Source: Candidatus Cibiobacter qucibialis
Lineage (GTDB): Bacteria; Bacillota; Clostridia; Oscillospirales; Ruminococcaceae
Direction: 5' to 3'
NCBI GenBank assembly: GCA_004000625.1
Contig: SAUS01000065.1
Location: 1-13,555 of the forward strand
Length of the DNA: 13,555 bases
The translations under genes were made by a program, and so were the position numbers. Positions 6,486-12,803 of this stretch are shown one piece after another (position 1 is the stretch's first letter; every line of letters begins with the position of its first letter). Under the pieces are notes generated by a model that saw only the letters and a program-made list of their open reading frames with translations, made no database searches and had not been told where the DNA came from.

Positions 6486-7622
6486 ATGATTATCAAAAAT
6501 GCAAGAATTTATACGCCGGAACATACCTTCAAAACAGGGGATCTGACCATCCGGGATGGCCGCATTGCCTTTGGTGCGCCCCCGCTGGAGGGCGAGGAAG
6601 TTCTGGATGCCAACGGTGCCTATGCTCTGCCCGGTTTGGTGGATATTCATTTCCACGGTGCTGTCGGGCATGATTTCTGCGATGCCGATGAAGCCGGTTT
6701 GCAGGCCATTGCCGATTTTGAGGCCAGCAAAGGCGTGTTGGCCATCTGCCCCGCCACCATGACGTTCAGCGAGGAGATTTTGAACGGCATTATGGATGTG
6801 GCCGCCGCCCACAAGAACGGTCAGGGTGCTGACTTGGTCGGCATCAACATGGAAGGCCCCTACATCAGCCCCAAAAAGATCGGCGCACAGAACCCCAAGT
6901 ATGTGCAGGGGGCCGATGCCGCCATGTTCCGCCGGCTGCAGGCACGCAGCGGCGGGTTGATCAAGCTGGTGGACGTTGCCCCGGAAGAACCCGGCAATCT
7001 GGATTTTATCCGTGACTGCCACAACGAGGTGTGCATCTCGATTGCCCACACCTGCACGGATTATGATACCGCCAAGGCTGCGTTTGCCGCCGGTGCCAGC
7101 CACATGACCCACCTGTATAACGCCATGCCCGGCATCACCCACCGCGCCCCCGGCCCCATTATTGCCGCGCTGGAAGACGGTGCCGATGTGGAGCTGATCA
7201 CCGATAATGTTCACATTCACCCCGCTGTGGTGCGCTTTACCTTTAACACCTTCGGGGATGACCATGTGATCCTGATTGCAGACAGCATGATGGCCTGCGG
7301 GCTGCCGGACGGCGCTTATAGCCTGGGCGGCCAGGCTGTTACGGTGCGCGGCCCCCGCGCCACCCTGACCGAGCACCCCGATACCATCGCCGGCAGTGCT
7401 ACCTGCCTGTATGACTGCATGCGCCGTGCTGTGTGCGAGATGGGCGTTCCGCTGGAAAGCGCGGTGCGCGCCGCGACCGAAAACCCGGCCCGGAGCATTG
7501 GCGTTGATGCTGATTATGGCTCTTTGGCCGCCGGGCGCTATGGCAACGTGGTTCTGGCCGATGATGACCTGAACATCCTTGCCGTGGTGCAAAAGGGCAA
7601 AGTTATCCACGATAACCGCTGA
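6486..7622 (+). CDS. nagA: N-acetylglucosamine-6-phosphate deacetylase
   Basis: 378 aa, normal length. It removes acetate from GlcNAc-6-phosphate, producing the NagB substrate. It is an amidohydrolase-superfamily enzyme: an HxH metal motif H55-F-H57 (DIHFHGAVGHD), metal ligand E123 in NMEGPYISP, H188 in SIAHTCTDY, H209 in MTHLYNAM, and catalytic D266 in LIADSMMA. These agree with E. coli E131, H195, H216 and D273 at an offset of 7-8. Unlike E. coli, which has lost the first HxH, both His are kept here, so a two-metal site is possible. The start follows AGAGGG (6471-6476) at 9 nt. It is the second gene of the nagB-nagA operon. Confidence 0.97.
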   Translation: MIIKNARIYTPEHTFKTGDLTIRDGRIAFGAPPLEGEEVLDANGAYALPGLVDIHFHGAVGHDFCDADEAGLQAIADFEASKGVLAICPATMTFSEEILNGIMDVAAAHKNGQGADLVGINMEGPYISPKKIGAQNPKYVQGADAAMFRRLQARSGGLIKLVDVAPEEPGNLDFIRDCHNEVCISIAHTCTDYDTAKAAFAAGASHMTHLYNAMPGITHRAPGPIIAALEDGADVELITDNVHIHPAVVRFTFNTFGDDHVILIADSMMACGLPDGAYSLGGQAVTVRGPRATLTEHPDTIAGSATCLYDCMRRAVCEMGVPLESAVRAATENPARSIGVDADYGSLAAGRYGNVVLADDDLNILAVVQKGKVIHDNR

Positions 7623-7630
7623 ACTTGTTG

Positions 7631-7672
7631 AAAATCCGGGCGCTTGCCAAAAAGCGTCCGGATTTTTTGTTT
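7631..7672 (+). terminator. Terminator of nagBA
   Basis: A 15-bp stem at 7631-7645 / 7652-7666 with a single wobble pair and a 6-nt loop; the descending strand runs into TTTTTTGTTTT. A small extra hairpin GCCGC-TGCT-GCGGC plus TTTT at 7685-7702 may act as a backup. Confidence 0.92.
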
Positions 7673-7721
7673 TGCTCCCTGTACGCCGCTGCTGCGGCTT
7701 TTCTGCACAGTGCTTTCTTTA

Positions 7722-7893
7722 GGCAACACCGCACAATTCCCGCCTTGCGGCTTAAGCACCGCTCCGGCAGCTGCGGCACGGCATCTGCGTTGCCAAAATG
7801 CTCGATAAGACATCCAGTATTATCTGCGCTTTTGGCTTAGCATCTGCCGCACCTCGCTCGCCGTATCGGCACTTAGAATGATGTGGTATTGCC
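7722..7893 (+). mobile_element. MITE-like element copy A, complete (172 bp)
   Basis: It begins GGCAACACCGCACAATTC and ends GAATGATGTGGTATTGCC, which are imperfect inverted repeats of each other. It is flanked by TTTA at 7718-7721 and TTTA at 7894-7897, a 4-bp target duplication. About 95% identical to copy B by hand count (9 differences). It has no transposase and no credible ORF. The interior holds TGCCAAAA/TTTTGGC and GCGGCA/TGCCGC inverted pairs, so the RNA or single strand can fold back along most of its length. It lies between the nagA terminator and the threonine aldolase promoter. Confidence 0.9.
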
Positions 7894-7922
7894 TTTACAA
7901 AAAACGGTACAGACTTTATAAT
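7894..7922 (+). promoter_or_regulatory. Promoter of the threonine aldolase gene
   Basis: TTTACA (7894-7899), a 17-bp spacer and a perfect TATAAT (7917-7922). The first four bases of the -35 are the right-hand target duplication of the repeat element, so the box abuts the element directly. Confidence 0.8.
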
Positions 7923-7985
7923 GGATAAGTATGCTGTCGGGTACTCTGCCCGCAGCGAACGGTTAAAACGGAAAGGAGCGATCTT

Positions 7986-9038
7986 ATGATCCGCTTTGAA
8001 TGTGATTATGGCGAGGGTGCCGCCCAGCCGGTGCTGGACCTGCTGCAAAAGACCAATCTGGAACAGACCCCCGGTTACGGCATGGACGATTACTGCGATC
8101 AGGCCCGCGGCCTGATCCGTAAGCTGTGCGATGCCCCGGATGCCGGAGTCCACTTTTTTGTGGGTGCCACCCAGGCCAACTTTACCGTGGTGGATGCCCT
8201 GTTAAAACCCTGGCAGGGCGTGCTGTGTGCCGACAGCGGGCATATCAATGTACATGAAACCGGCGCGGTGGAAGCCACCGGCCACAAGTGCCTTGCCCTG
8301 CCCAGCGTGCAGGGCAAAATTACCGCCCAGCAGGTGAGGGATGCTTACGACGCTCACTGGGCCGATGCCAGCCACGAGCACATTGCCCAGCCCGGCATGG
8401 TGTATATCTCCAACCCCACTGAGGACGGCACCCTGTACACCAAGGAGGAGCTGACCGACCTTTCCGCCACCTGCTATGACTGCGGCCTGTGCCTGTTTGT
8501 GGATGGTGCCCGCATGGCTTACGGCCTTGCCAGCGAAGCCAATGACCTGAACCTGCAGGATTACGCCAACCTGTGCGATGTGTTCTACCTGGGTGGAACC
8601 AAGTGCGGTGCGCTGTTTGGCGAAGCTGTTGTCATCAATAACCCCGATCTGGACCAGGATTTCCGCTACGCCATCAAGCAGCACGGCGCCATGCTGGCCA
8701 AGGGCCGCCTGCTGGGGCTGCAATTCCTTGCCCTGCTGAACGGCGAGGACGGCACCGCTTCCAGCCCCTATTACACTATGGCCGCTAAGGCGGATCGCCA
8801 GGCCATGCGCATCCGCGCTGCGTTTGAAGCAAAGGGCTGCGCCATGCTGTTTGATTCCCCCACCAACCAGCAGTTCCCCATCCTGCCCAACAGCTGGTAC
8901 AATGCCCTGAGCGAGAAGTACGCCATGACCCTGACCGCCAAGCCGGACGCCGAGCACACTGCCGTGCGGTTCTGCACCAGCTGGGCCACCCGTGACGAGG
9001 ACGTAGATGCCCTGTTGGCGGATATTGCCAGTCTGTGA
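7986..9038 (+). CDS. Low-specificity L-threonine aldolase family (PLP beta-eliminating lyase)
   Basis: 350 aa, normal for the family. It should cleave L-threonine or allo-threonine to glycine and acetaldehyde with pyridoxal phosphate in the cytoplasm. Seen: FVGATQANFTVV (PLP phosphate loop), DSGHINVHETGAVEATGHK, D173 in FVDGARMAYGL (pairs with the PLP ring nitrogen), and the Schiff-base lysine K206 in YLGGTKCGALFGE. AAAGGAG (7972-7978) is 7 nt before the ATG. It is a single-gene unit between its own promoter and terminator. Related aldolases of other beta-hydroxy amino acids are possible, since substrate range cannot be read from the sequence. Confidence 0.93.
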   Translation: MIRFECDYGEGAAQPVLDLLQKTNLEQTPGYGMDDYCDQARGLIRKLCDAPDAGVHFFVGATQANFTVVDALLKPWQGVLCADSGHINVHETGAVEATGHKCLALPSVQGKITAQQVRDAYDAHWADASHEHIAQPGMVYISNPTEDGTLYTKEELTDLSATCYDCGLCLFVDGARMAYGLASEANDLNLQDYANLCDVFYLGGTKCGALFGEAVVINNPDLDQDFRYAIKQHGAMLAKGRLLGLQFLALLNGEDGTASSPYYTMAAKADRQAMRIRAAFEAKGCAMLFDSPTNQQFPILPNSWYNALSEKYAMTLTAKPDAEHTAVRFCTSWATRDEDVDALLADIASL

Positions 9039-9067
9039 TGATAAAGTATATTCTGAAATAATAAACG

Positions 9068-9131
9068 ATGCGCCCTTTGCGTTGGGCAGGCTGCGAAGCC
9101 TTGGCCGCTGCAAAGGGCGCATGTTTTTTTT
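9068..9131 (+). terminator. Terminator of the threonine aldolase gene
   Basis: A perfect 13-bp stem ATGCGCCCTTTGC (9068-9080) / GCAAAGGGCGCAT (9110-9122), with a 29-nt loop that itself contains AGGCT-GCGA-AGCCT-like pairing, followed by G and eight T. Confidence 0.9.
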
Positions 9132-9430
9132 CGTAACAAATTGGAAAGGAAGGAGAAGGAGGAGAAATGTATGTAAAGCCGGTTGCCCGGCATTGTTGGT
9201 TGTCTGGCCTTCGCCGGCGGCCGCTGCGATTGCTGCGGGCGTCTGGCATGGCGAAGGACGCAGTGGATGTTTTAAAACGTCGTTTACGTTTTTGTTTCTC
9301 TCTTTCGAGTACACTGTTATTATACGGGCAGATTATGGAAACCTCGTTAAAGAGTTCTGAACGATTTGGTAAGATTTGGTGAACAAATTTTGAATAAGCA
9401 AAAGCGATGCCAATAAGCCCAAAAGCACAC
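9132..9430. other. Gene-poor stretch between convergent units
   Basis: No gene can be supported with confidence. A 25-nt purine-only run (about 9143-9169) looks like repeated Shine-Dalgarno sequence and leads to an ATG at 9167 that opens 71 codons to 9382, but the product is Arg-rich and unlike any family I know, and AGGAG is only 2 nt from the ATG. Other structure: GCCGG-TTGC-CCGGC near 9179, CCTTCGCC/GGCGAAGG arms about 40 nt apart, AAAACGT-CGTTT-ACGTTTT near 9274, and a minus-strand TATAAT at 9323-9318 without a good -35. Confidence 0.5.
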
Positions 9431-9487
9431 AAAAAGCGGCTGGCCGTGCAGGTGATTTTATCTATACGGCCAGCCGTTTCGCTTTTT
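9431..9487 (-). terminator. Terminator of the metQNI operon (bidirectional)
   Basis: CGGCTGGCCGT (9437-9447) pairs perfectly with ACGGCCAGCCG (9466-9476) around an 18-nt loop. On the minus strand the stem runs into GCTTTTTGTG just after the metI stop. On the plus strand it is followed by TTTCGCTTTTT, so it can also stop rightward transcription. Confidence 0.88.
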
Positions 9488-9498
9488 ATCGTTTTATT

Positions 9499-10206
9499 TT
9501 AGCCTTTGGTTTTCTGCACGCGCTTGTCGCACCTGGTGGCCAGGCGGGTGCCAATGCTTTGCAGCACCTGTACCAGCACAACCAGCAGCGCAGTTGCAAA
9601 AATTTCCAGCACCAGGTTATAGCGGTAGTAGCCATAGTTGATGGCAACCTTGCCCAGGCCGCCGCCGCCGATCACACCTGCCATAGCGCCATAGCCCAGA
9701 ATGGTTGTGGCAGCAATGGTTGCGTTGGCAATCAGGCTGGGCATGCTTTCGGGGATCAGCACCTTGGTGATGATCTGCAGCGGGGTTGCCCCCATGCTCT
9801 GGGCTGCTTCCACCACGCCGGAATCCACCTCACGGATGCTGGTTTCCACCAGACGGGACACAAACGGGAAGGATGCAATAACCAGCGGCACAATGGATGC
9901 CACCGTACCAATAGAAGTGCCCACGATCAAGCGGGACAGCGGAATGACAATGATCATCAAGATCAAGAACGGCACACTGCGCAGCAGATTGATCACGCCG
10001 TTCAGCAGCCGCATGACCCAGCGGGGCAGCGGGCGCACACCACCGGGCTCACCCGTTACCAGCAGCACACCAAGCGGCAGGCCGATGACCAGTGCAAACA
10101 GGGTGGCCACCACGGTAGAGTAAAAAGTGTCCCAGGTTTCTGCCGGGATGGAAGGCAGAACATCCAAAAAAGTCTGCCAGTCCTTCGATGCAAAAAATTC
10201 AGCCAT
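9499..10206 (-). CDS. metI: Methionine ABC transporter permease MetI
   Basis: 235 aa, about five hydrophobic segments. It forms the membrane channel of the methionine importer as a homodimer with MetN. RSVPF (76-80) and the EAA loop (E133 onward: EAAQSMGATPLQIITKVLIPE), which docks on the ATPase, are typical of MetI, as are the GYGAMAGVIGGGGLG and YRYN segments near the C-terminus. Its ATG overlaps the end of metN by 8 bases (10199-10206, ATGGCTGA), showing translational coupling. It is the last gene before the operon terminator. The family also transports methionine derivatives, so the exact substrate is inferred. Confidence 0.95.
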   Translation of the reverse strand: MAEFFASKDWQTFLDVLPSIPAETWDTFYSTVVATLFALVIGLPLGVLLVTGEPGGVRPLPRWVMRLLNGVINLLRSVPFLILMIIVIPLSRLIVGTSIGTVASIVPLVIASFPFVSRLVETSIREVDSGVVEAAQSMGATPLQIITKVLIPESMPSLIANATIAATTILGYGAMAGVIGGGGLGKVAINYGYYRYNLVLEIFATALLVVLVQVLQSIGTRLATRCDKRVQKTKG

Positions 10207-11203
10207 TGCTGCCCACCTCCTCGTAGGTAATGCCGGGATAATTCTTGATGTAATCCAGCGCCTTGGCAGCGCCTTCGCCTTCCGGCAGGGCCAGCAGCAT
10301 GCTGCCCAGCGTCTGGCCGTTTACAACGCGGGTGTCCGCTGCCACAATCGAAACCAGCGCCCCGCACTCAATGGCAAGGCTGGCCACCAGCGGCTTATCG
10401 GTCGTCTGGGTGCCGTTAAAGGCAACACGCACCATTTTGCGGCCGGGCAGCAGCTCGCGCTCCGGCGTGCCCGCCGGGAACACCAGCCGCTTGGCAGCGT
10501 CGGAATGCGGGTTCGAGAAGATATCCCGCACGCTGCCCTGCTCTACCACGGTGCCGTTATCCAAAATGGCAACGTGGCTGCACACATCCTCCACCACGCT
10601 CATCTGGTGGGTAATGATAACCACCGTAATGCCCATTTCGCGGTTGATCTTCTGGATCAGCTGCAAAATGGCATGGGTGGTGTTGGGGTCCAAGGCACTG
10701 GTGGCTTCATCACACAGCAACACCTTGGGATTGGTGGCCAGGGCACGCGCAATGGCAATGCGCTGCTTTTGCCCGCCGGAAAGCTGCGCCGGGTAAGCGT
10801 CCGCCTTGTCCGGCAGGCCAACCAGCTCCAGCAGCTCCCTGGCGCGGGCTGTGGCTTTATCTTTGGGCACACCGGCCAGCTCCATGGGGAAGCAGATGTT
10901 CTTCAGGCAGGTGCGCTGCATCAGCAGGTTGAATTGCTGGAAGATCATCGTGATCTCCCGCCGGGCATCGCGCAGCTCTGCGGGGCTCAGCTGCATCATT
11001 TCGCGGCCGTTCACGATCACCTTGCCCTCGTCCGGGCGTTCCAGCATATTGATGCACCGCACCAGCGTGGACTTGCCTGCGCCGGACATGCCGATAATAC
11101 CGTAAATATCGCCGTCCTGAATTTCCAGGTTGATGTCGTTCAGGGCAACCACCGTTGCGCCCGCCGCGGCAAACCGCTTTGTCAGGTGTTGGATCTGGAT
11201 CAT
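10199..11203 (-). CDS. metN: Methionine ABC transporter ATP-binding protein MetN
   Basis: 334 aa. The ATPase powers methionine import: Walker A GMSGAGKST (38-46), Q-loop near Q89-Q90, signature LSGGQKQ (141-147), Walker B VLLCDEATSALD (161-172) and an H-loop in VVIITHQMS. The C-terminal NIL regulatory domain (about 255-330) is present; in E. coli MetN this domain binds methionine and inhibits transport when internal methionine is high. The start is preceded by AAGGAG, 9 nt away. Second gene of the operon, 80 bp downstream of repeat copy B and overlapping metI by 8 bp. Confidence 0.96.
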   Translation of the reverse strand: MIQIQHLTKRFAAAGATVVALNDINLEIQDGDIYGIIGMSGAGKSTLVRCINMLERPDEGKVIVNGREMMQLSPAELRDARREITMIFQQFNLLMQRTCLKNICFPMELAGVPKDKATARARELLELVGLPDKADAYPAQLSGGQKQRIAIARALATNPKVLLCDEATSALDPNTTHAILQLIQKINREMGITVVIITHQMSVVEDVCSHVAILDNGTVVEQGSVRDIFSNPHSDAAKRLVFPAGTPERELLPGRKMVRVAFNGTQTTDKPLVASLAIECGALVSIVAADTRVVNGQTLGSMLLALPEGEGAAKALDYIKNYPGITYEEVGSNG

Positions 11204-11230
11204 AATTTCTGGCTCCTTAATCCCAAAATT

Positions 11231-11256
11231 CCCTGTGTCCTGAGGTGGGCACAGGG
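11231..11256 (-). repeat. Stem-loop just upstream of metN
   Basis: CCCTGTG (11231-11237) and CACAGGG (11250-11256) form a perfect 7-bp inverted repeat with a 12-nt loop. On the minus-strand transcript it is followed by AATTTT, so it could be a weak attenuator or an mRNA-stabilising structure between metQ and metN. Confidence 0.5.
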
Positions 11257-11283
11257 GATAATGAGAGTTTACTTTTTATTTAG

Positions 11284-11455
11284 GGCAATACCGCATAATT
11301 CCCGCCTTACGGCTTAAGCACCGCTCCGACGGCTGCGGCACGGCATCTGCGTTGCCAAAATGCTCGATAAGACATCCAGTATTATCTGCGCTTTTGGCCT
11401 AGCAGCTGCCGCACCTCGCTCGCCGTATCGGCACTTAGAATTATGCGGTATTGCC
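11284..11455 (+). mobile_element. MITE-like element copy B, complete (172 bp)
   Basis: The terminal inverted repeats are perfect over 18 bp: GGCAATACCGCATAATTC at 11284-11301 and its reverse complement at 11438-11455. The flanks are TTAG at 11280-11283 and TTAG at 11456-11459, a 4-bp target duplication. It has no transposase gene. It is inserted inside the metQ-metN-metI operon, immediately after the metQ stop codon and on the opposite strand orientation to the operon. Confidence 0.92.
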
Positions 11456-12397
11456 TTAGAAAATGGCAACCACCGCACCGTCATAGGTGGAATCGATGTA
11501 ATCCTTCACGGTCTGGCTGGTCAGGGCAGCAACCAGTGCCTTGATGGCGGGCTCGTTCTCGTTGCCTTCTTCTACAACCAGCAGGTTGGCGTAGGTCTGG
11601 GCAGCTTCAGAGGTTGCATCCTCAACGGCCAGGGCGTCCTTGCTGGCAGAGAAGCCAGCCTCGGCAGCATAGTTGCCGTTGATAACAGCAAAGTCAACGT
11701 CGGACAGGGTACGGGGCAGCTGGGCAGCTTCCATCTCTACCAGCTCAATGTTGTGGGGGTTATCCACAACATCGTTCTTGGTGGCGGCCAGGCCAGCATC
11801 CTCTTTCAGGGTAATGATGCCCTGGGCAGCCAGCAGCTGCAGGGCACGGGCTTCGTTGGTGGCATCGTTGGGAACTGCAATCTTGGCACCGTCAGCCAGG
11901 TCGTTCAGGCTCTTGGTCTTGCCCGGATACAGGCCAAACGGCTCGTAATGGATGGCAGCAACGCTTACCAGGTGGGTGTTGTTCTTCTCGTTAAAGTCCT
12001 CCAGGTAGGGGCCGTGCTGGAAGTAGTTGGCATCCACTTCGCCAGACTCGGTTACCAGGTTGGGCTGCACATAGTCGGTATATTCAACCACATCCAGGGT
12101 GATATCTGCCTTTGCCAGGATATCGCCAGCCACTTTCAGAATCTCGGCATGCGGCACGGGGGAAGCAGCCACCTTGATGGTGGTGCCAGCCAGTGAAGCA
12201 TAGTCAACGGTAGCATCATAGCCATCACCGGTAAAATCGACGGCATCGGAGGCGTCCGATGCAGTTTCGCTGGAAGCAGTGCTGGCGGCTTCGCTGCCGG
12301 AAGCGGCCTCAGAGGTGGAAGAAGCGGCAGTAGAACCGCAAGCGGCCAGGCTGAGTGTAAGGGCTGCGGCCAGAACAGTAGAAATCAGCTTTTTCAT
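11456..12397 (-). CDS. metQ: Methionine-binding lipoprotein MetQ
   Basis: 313 aa, NlpA/MetQ family. It captures methionine outside the cell and delivers it to MetNI. A lipoprotein signal peptide ends in LSLAAC with Cys20 as the lipidation site; a low-complexity Ser/Ala/Glu linker follows (about 21-55). The binding domain has IKVAASPVPHAEIL, EYTDYVQPN, DANYFQHGPYLE, YEPFGLYPG, KIAVPNDATNEARAL, DFAVINGNYA and the C-terminal DYIDSTYDGAVVAIF, all typical of MetQ. The start is preceded by AAAAAGGAG, 9 nt away. The stop codon TAA (11458-11456) coincides with the target duplication of repeat copy B, yet the protein end looks complete. First gene of the operon. Confidence 0.96.
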   Translation of the reverse strand: MKKLISTVLAAALTLSLAACGSTAASSTSEAASGSEAASTASSETASDASDAVDFTGDGYDATVDYASLAGTTIKVAASPVPHAEILKVAGDILAKADITLDVVEYTDYVQPNLVTESGEVDANYFQHGPYLEDFNEKNNTHLVSVAAIHYEPFGLYPGKTKSLNDLADGAKIAVPNDATNEARALQLLAAQGIITLKEDAGLAATKNDVVDNPHNIELVEMEAAQLPRTLSDVDFAVINGNYAAEAGFSASKDALAVEDATSEAAQTYANLLVVEEGNENEPAIKALVAALTSQTVKDYIDSTYDGAVVAIF

Positions 12398-12594
12398 GGT
12401 TGTTATCTCCTTTTTGTTACGGTTATTTTTCCGGTTTGTGTTTGTTTTAAGTTATGTTGTGGTGTTCCCTCAAACAGCGCAACACATTCGCACACCGGGC
12501 TGCTTACAGCGGGGACTGTATTTCATTGGTAACCCACCCTTTCTATCCAGATAAACGCGGGGATAAAATATTTATATAAAGCAAATAAAGCAAA
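12398..12594 (-). other. Distal part of the metQ leader
   Basis: About 195 nt lie between the leader terminator and the metQ start. It begins AT-rich (a TTTATATAAATATTTTAT-like tract near 12560-12585), then holds a short ORF at 12470-12526 (see separate entry), and ends in an A-rich stretch with the metQ ribosome binding site. I see no known riboswitch in it. A weak second promoter in the AT-rich part cannot be excluded. Confidence 0.45.
12470..12526 (-). CDS. Possible 18-codon small ORF in the metQ leader
   Basis: ATG at 12526, TGA at 12472-12470. AAGGG lies 10 nt before the ATG, so initiation is possible. The product begins MKYSPRCKQ and ends RMCCAV, with three Cys and one internal Met, noteworthy before a sulfur amino acid transporter. 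It sits after the leader terminator, so it would be translated only on read-through transcripts. The evidence is weak: short length and chance are hard to exclude. Confidence 0.2.
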   Translation of the reverse strand: MKYSPRCKQPGVRMCCAV

Positions 12595-12628
12595 AGCGGC
12601 GGCGTACCGTTCCCGGCACGCCGCCGCT
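12595..12628 (-). terminator. Leader terminator upstream of metQ
   Basis: A 15-bp stem (12628-12614 / 12609-12595) with one G-U pair is capped by a GGAA (GNRA) tetraloop and followed on the minus strand by TTTGCTTTATTT. It lies inside the metQNI leader, about 170-200 nt from the predicted start site and just after the stop of the Met-rich leader ORF. No gene on the minus strand ends here, so its natural role is attenuation of metQNI. The U-tract is interrupted, so termination may be partial. Confidence 0.8.
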
Positions 12629-12640
12629 GCACCCCTGCTG

Positions 12641-12730
12641 TTAAATGCGCGCAGGGAAAACAGGTACAGGCTGCCGGAGCAAACTGCACATGCACATCAT
12701 CATACCATCACGGCGTTCTGCGGTTTTCAT
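12641..12730 (-). CDS. Candidate Met/Cys-rich leader peptide of metQNI
   Basis: 29 codons from ATG 12730 to TAA 12643-12641. Residues 10-15 read MMMCMC: four Met codons in six (12703-12689). The ORF ends 12 nt before the leader terminator stem. This layout resembles amino-acid attenuation peptides, where ribosomes stall on codons for the scarce amino acid. The Shine-Dalgarno is poor (only GAAAG-like sequence upstream), but the ATG overlaps the stop of an upstream 18-codon ORF as ATGA, which could allow coupled initiation. No homology is claimed. Confidence 0.4.
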   Translation of the reverse strand: MKTAERRDGMMMCMCSLLRQPVPVFPARI

Positions 12731-12783
12731 TCTGACAGCACTTTCTTTCCCTGCTGAACCAGCACCTTTGTGGTGCGGCACAT
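12727..12783 (-). CDS. Possible upstream 18-codon ORF coupled to the leader peptide
   Basis: ATG at 12783 follows the predicted transcription start (about 12797) by only about 14 nt of A-rich sequence without a Shine-Dalgarno. It encodes 18 codons (starting MCRTTKVLV) and its TGA overlaps the next ATG in ATGA. It spans the GCACC/GGTGC and TGCTG/CAGCA hairpins of the leader. It could be chance; it is recorded because of the exact overlap. Confidence 0.2.
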   Translation of the reverse strand: MCRTTKVLVQQGKKVLSE

Positions 12784-12803
12784 TTGTTTTTTGCTATGGC
12801 GCA

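Noticed and set aside
7722..7893. CRISPR-like or REP-type array
   Set aside because: The repeats are 172 bp, kilobases apart, with terminal inverted repeats and target duplications; there are no regular spacers.
8202..9314. A 370-codon minus-strand open frame opposite the threonine aldolase gene
   Set aside because: It runs antisense through a gene with all catalytic residues and through its terminator, and resembles no protein family.
10127..11317. A 396-codon plus-strand open frame over metN
   Set aside because: Antisense shadow of metN and metI, whose motifs are unmistakable; the His/Gln-rich product is typical of reversed coding sequence.
11360..11455. Small open frame inside the repeat element starting at its internal ATG
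   Set aside because: It is open only by chance into metQ antisense sequence and differs downstream between copies; no ribosome binding site precedes it.
12531..12544. AAAGGGTGG on the minus strand in the metQ leader, resembling the T-box core
   Set aside because: The invariant ACCGCG part is absent, and the sequence lies after the terminator, whereas a T-box would place it before.
12595..12800. S-box (SAM-I) riboswitch upstream of metQ
   Set aside because: I looked for the conserved blocks (AGAGGTGGAGGGA and the AAACC-GGCAACC region) and found none; the ORF and alternative helices remain the better description.
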